From an uncultured Fretibacterium sp. (GTDB taxonomy: Bacteria > Synergistota > Synergistia > Synergistales > Aminobacteriaceae), in the NCBI RefSeq assembly GCF_938040765.1, contig NZ_CALIAA010000054.1, positions 1 through 25,031 on the forward strand: a stretch of 25,031 nucleotides of DNA. Direction: 5' to 3'. Under the pieces are notes generated by a model, which saw only the letters and a list, made by a program, of their open reading frames with translations, did not search any database and was not told the origin of the DNA. Shown one piece after another: positions 23,545 through 25,031 of this stretch. The position numbers and the translations under genes were made by a program. Each line of letters opens with the position of its first letter. The stretch's first letter is position 1.

Positions 23545-24789
23545 TCATCCCTCCATGGAAGAAAATTTTTTCCGGCTACTGCACGAGAGAATGTAATGAA
23601 CGACGCCGGCCACGACAATCCCGTTGATGGGCGGCAAGCCGAAGGAGCAGGAGGAGGAAACCCAGGACACCAGGGCGCCCGCAAGCCAGGAAAGGACCGC
23701 GGTCCAACGAATCCCATCCGACAGGACCAAGCGTCTGTGATTGAGGCCATAATAATCCGCCCACATCACACCGGCGATAGGCGGCACCAGCATGCTCAGA
23801 AAACTCAAAAAGGCAATGAACTTGAAGATGATTCCCGAGGCCGCTATGGCAGTCCCGATCAGTCCCGCGATCATTGTCAGCGTCACACGGCGGAAAGACG
23901 GAAAGAGAGTTTTCAAGGCCAATCCTCCGGAATAGGCATTGGAGAGGTTCGTCGACCAGGCCGCCAACAGCAGGATCAAAAAAGCTATGCTCGAGAAGCC
24001 CTGTTTCGCCAGAACCTCCGTGATATCCCAGGAGGGAGCGTTCATTGCGATCATCCCCGCCGCAACCTGCTGGAATATGGAGATGAGGGCGAAGCCTATC
24101 AGGCCGATATAGAAAATATCCTTGATTCCTCGAGTATAACGCAGGTAGTCAGGGGAGATGACGGCTCCCACGATTATCAGGCCAACGACGCTGTTGATTC
24201 CATCCGTTATGGAGATCGGCTTGCTCGGGGTATAGGTCCAGAGTGCTTCCCAATTCCCTCCCGCAACAATTTGCGAAACCCCCCAGATCATCAGCAGGAT
24301 CAGCGGAGGAACGGCGATATAATTGAATAGGGCCATTGTATTGAATCCCATGGCCGCAAAAAGCATCATGAGGATGCCCAAAACCACGACAACCAGGGTG
24401 AGGTTCAGGCTGGGAAAGATTTTCTGAAGGGAAAGGCCGGCCACCCCGGCCTGGATTCCAAACCACCCAAAACTGGTGATGCCCAAGATCAGGGCAATGA
24501 TCATCTGCCCTCCTTTTTTTCCGAAGGCCCTCTGGGCCAATACATAGGTATTCATGCCTTCCCTGCATCCCATATAACCCTGCAGGCATAAAATCAGAAC
24601 CAGGAGAAGGTTTCCCGCAATGGAAACGCCAATCAAGTCCCTCAGGGACAACCCCGCGATCAAAGCCCCTCCCACCATCAATTCCGAAATGGCCACGTTG
24701 CATCCCAGGATATTGAACAATGGAGCCTTCCAACCGGTACGTTCATCTTTCGGAATCGGATTGAGAATGAGCTCCTCCCTCTCTGACAT
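23545..24789 (-). CDS. NCS1-family nucleobase/hydantoin-type permease (CodB-like)
   Basis: A 414-residue inner-membrane symporter of the nucleobase-cation-symport-1 family, whose members carry cytosine, purines, allantoin, thiamine precursors or hydantoins. The size and about twelve hydrophobic helices agree with CodB-like proteins. The first helices show the family sequence FNILGCNVAISELMVGG, then a SFGWFGIQAGVAG stretch equivalent to the NCS1 substrate-site region of helix 3. AAGGAGG is 7 bases before the ATG and a promoter-like pair lies further upstream, so this is the first gene of the seven-gene minus unit. The C-terminus ends in MEG at the TGA and touches the nitrilase ribosome-binding site. 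Which nucleobase-like ring it carries cannot be read by eye. Confidence 0.88.
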   Translation of the reverse strand: MSEREELILNPIPKDERTGWKAPLFNILGCNVAISELMVGGALIAGLSLRDLIGVSIAGNLLLVLILCLQGYMGCREGMNTYVLAQRAFGKKGGQMIIALILGITSFGWFGIQAGVAGLSLQKIFPSLNLTLVVVVLGILMMLFAAMGFNTMALFNYIAVPPLILLMIWGVSQIVAGGNWEALWTYTPSKPISITDGINSVVGLIIVGAVISPDYLRYTRGIKDIFYIGLIGFALISIFQQVAAGMIAMNAPSWDITEVLAKQGFSSIAFLILLLAAWSTNLSNAYSGGLALKTLFPSFRRVTLTMIAGLIGTAIAASGIIFKFIAFLSFLSMLVPPIAGVMWADYYGLNHRRLVLSDGIRWTAVLSWLAGALVSWVSSSCSFGLPPINGIVVAGVVHYILSCSSRKKFSSMEG

Positions 24790-24830
24790 CGAAATCCCTC
24801 CTTGGTTCGTTTCCTTCCTGGAGCGAGAAC

Positions 24831-24859
24831 GTTATATTACTTCAAGAGATCGAAAACAA
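24831..24859 (-). promoter_or_regulatory. Candidate promoter of the seven-gene minus operon
   Basis: On the minus strand TTGTTT (24859-24854) and TATAAC (24836-24831) are separated by exactly 17 bases, about 40 bases upstream of the NCS1 ATG. This is a good sigma70-type arrangement; activity is inferred. Confidence 0.55.
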
Positions 24860-24882
24860 GGGATAATCTTCCACTCCTCGAA

Positions 24883-24949
24883 AGCACAAAGACACGCTCC
24901 AAGAGTTAGCCCTGGAGCACAAAGGAAATTCGAGATCAAATTCGGGATT
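24883..24949. repeat. Small direct and inverted repeats upstream of the operon promoter
   Basis: AGCACAAAG occurs at 24883-24891 and 24916-24924. GCTCCA/TGGAGC forms a 6-bp inverted repeat at 24896-24918. A 12-base unit AAATTCGAGATC is repeated with two changes at 24938-24949. They lie just upstream of the -35 and could be operator sites; this is suggestive only. Confidence 0.35.
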
Positions 24950-24993
24950 ATGCCGATGGACAACCCGGTTAACACCCGAAAGGCCAAGGACGA

Positions 24994-25031
24994 GCCGCCG
25001 AGCATCTGGGGCTGGAGAAGCGGATGGGGTC
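24994..25031 (+). pseudogene. Fragment of a second amidohydrolase gene, cut by window edge
   Basis: These 38 bases match bases 1195-1232 on the opposite strand at 37 of 38 positions (the difference is at 25005). Translated, they read AAEHLGLEKRMG, the same C-terminal stretch as the left-hand amidohydrolase. Just before base 24994 the similarity stops abruptly; the sequence there looks as if GACGA is joined straight to GCCGCC, skipping about 25 bases of the parent gene. It may be a broken copy or one end of a duplicated segment. What follows is outside the window. Confidence 0.55.

Noticed and set aside
24950..25031. A new plus-strand gene starting at ATG 24950
   Set aside because: No ribosome-binding site, and the better explanation of the 3' part is the amidohydrolase fragment in another frame.
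1..25031. CRISPR array, rRNA, insertion sequence or defence-system genes
   Set aside because: None seen: no spaced direct repeats of CRISPR type, no transposase or nuclease motifs and no rRNA-like sequence.

Overview
The window is GC-rich (about 70% in a sampled stretch of the ychF-like gene). Two adjacent exported proteins end in a glycine-run/Cys/hydrophobic/basic tail that I recognise as the Synergist-CTERM sorting signal. This points to a member of the Synergistota, perhaps an oral or gut anaerobe of the Fretibacterium/Pyramidobacter type. The phylum rests mainly on those tails; the genus is a guess.

Layout. (1) 1-3964: the 3' part of a PucR-type regulator, a convergent amidohydrolase, and a MATE exporter divergent from the amidohydrolase, with -10 elements back to back between the last two. 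(2) 4079-16583: a plus-strand run of a YchF-like TGS ATPase/GTPase, an exported UshA-like protein whose metal ligands are all replaced, diacylglycerol kinase, a membrane-anchored Pro/Ala-repeat protein, a HAD phosphatase, a YyaL/DUF255 thioredoxin-fold protein, and two exported Synergist-CTERM proteins. The second of these is an 1097-residue beta-helix with 17 GGA-type repeats. (3) 16584-16995: a non-coding stretch packed with inverted repeats. (4) 24789-16996, minus strand: seven genes read as one unit, in the order NCS1 permease, nitrilase-family amidase, OPT-family transporter, DUF917, DUF1177, AroM, M29-like metallopeptidase. (5) The right edge: a piece nearly identical to the amidohydrolase at the left end, in opposite orientation.

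The seven-gene unit is the best candidate for an undescribed system. It combines two unrelated importers with a C-N hydrolase, a DUF917 protein (family linked to thiohydantoin desulfurase), a racemase-superfamily AroM with two well-placed cysteines, DUF1177 and a metallopeptidase-like protein. I infer uptake and hydrolysis of a cyclic ureide/hydantoin-like or modified-peptide compound. The substrate is not shown by the sequence.

The nitrilase and NCS1 genes are visibly lower in GC (31/60 in one sampled line) than the rest. A strong hairpin and a tRNA-3'-end-like stretch lie where they meet the OPT gene. The upstream part of this operon may therefore have a separate history.
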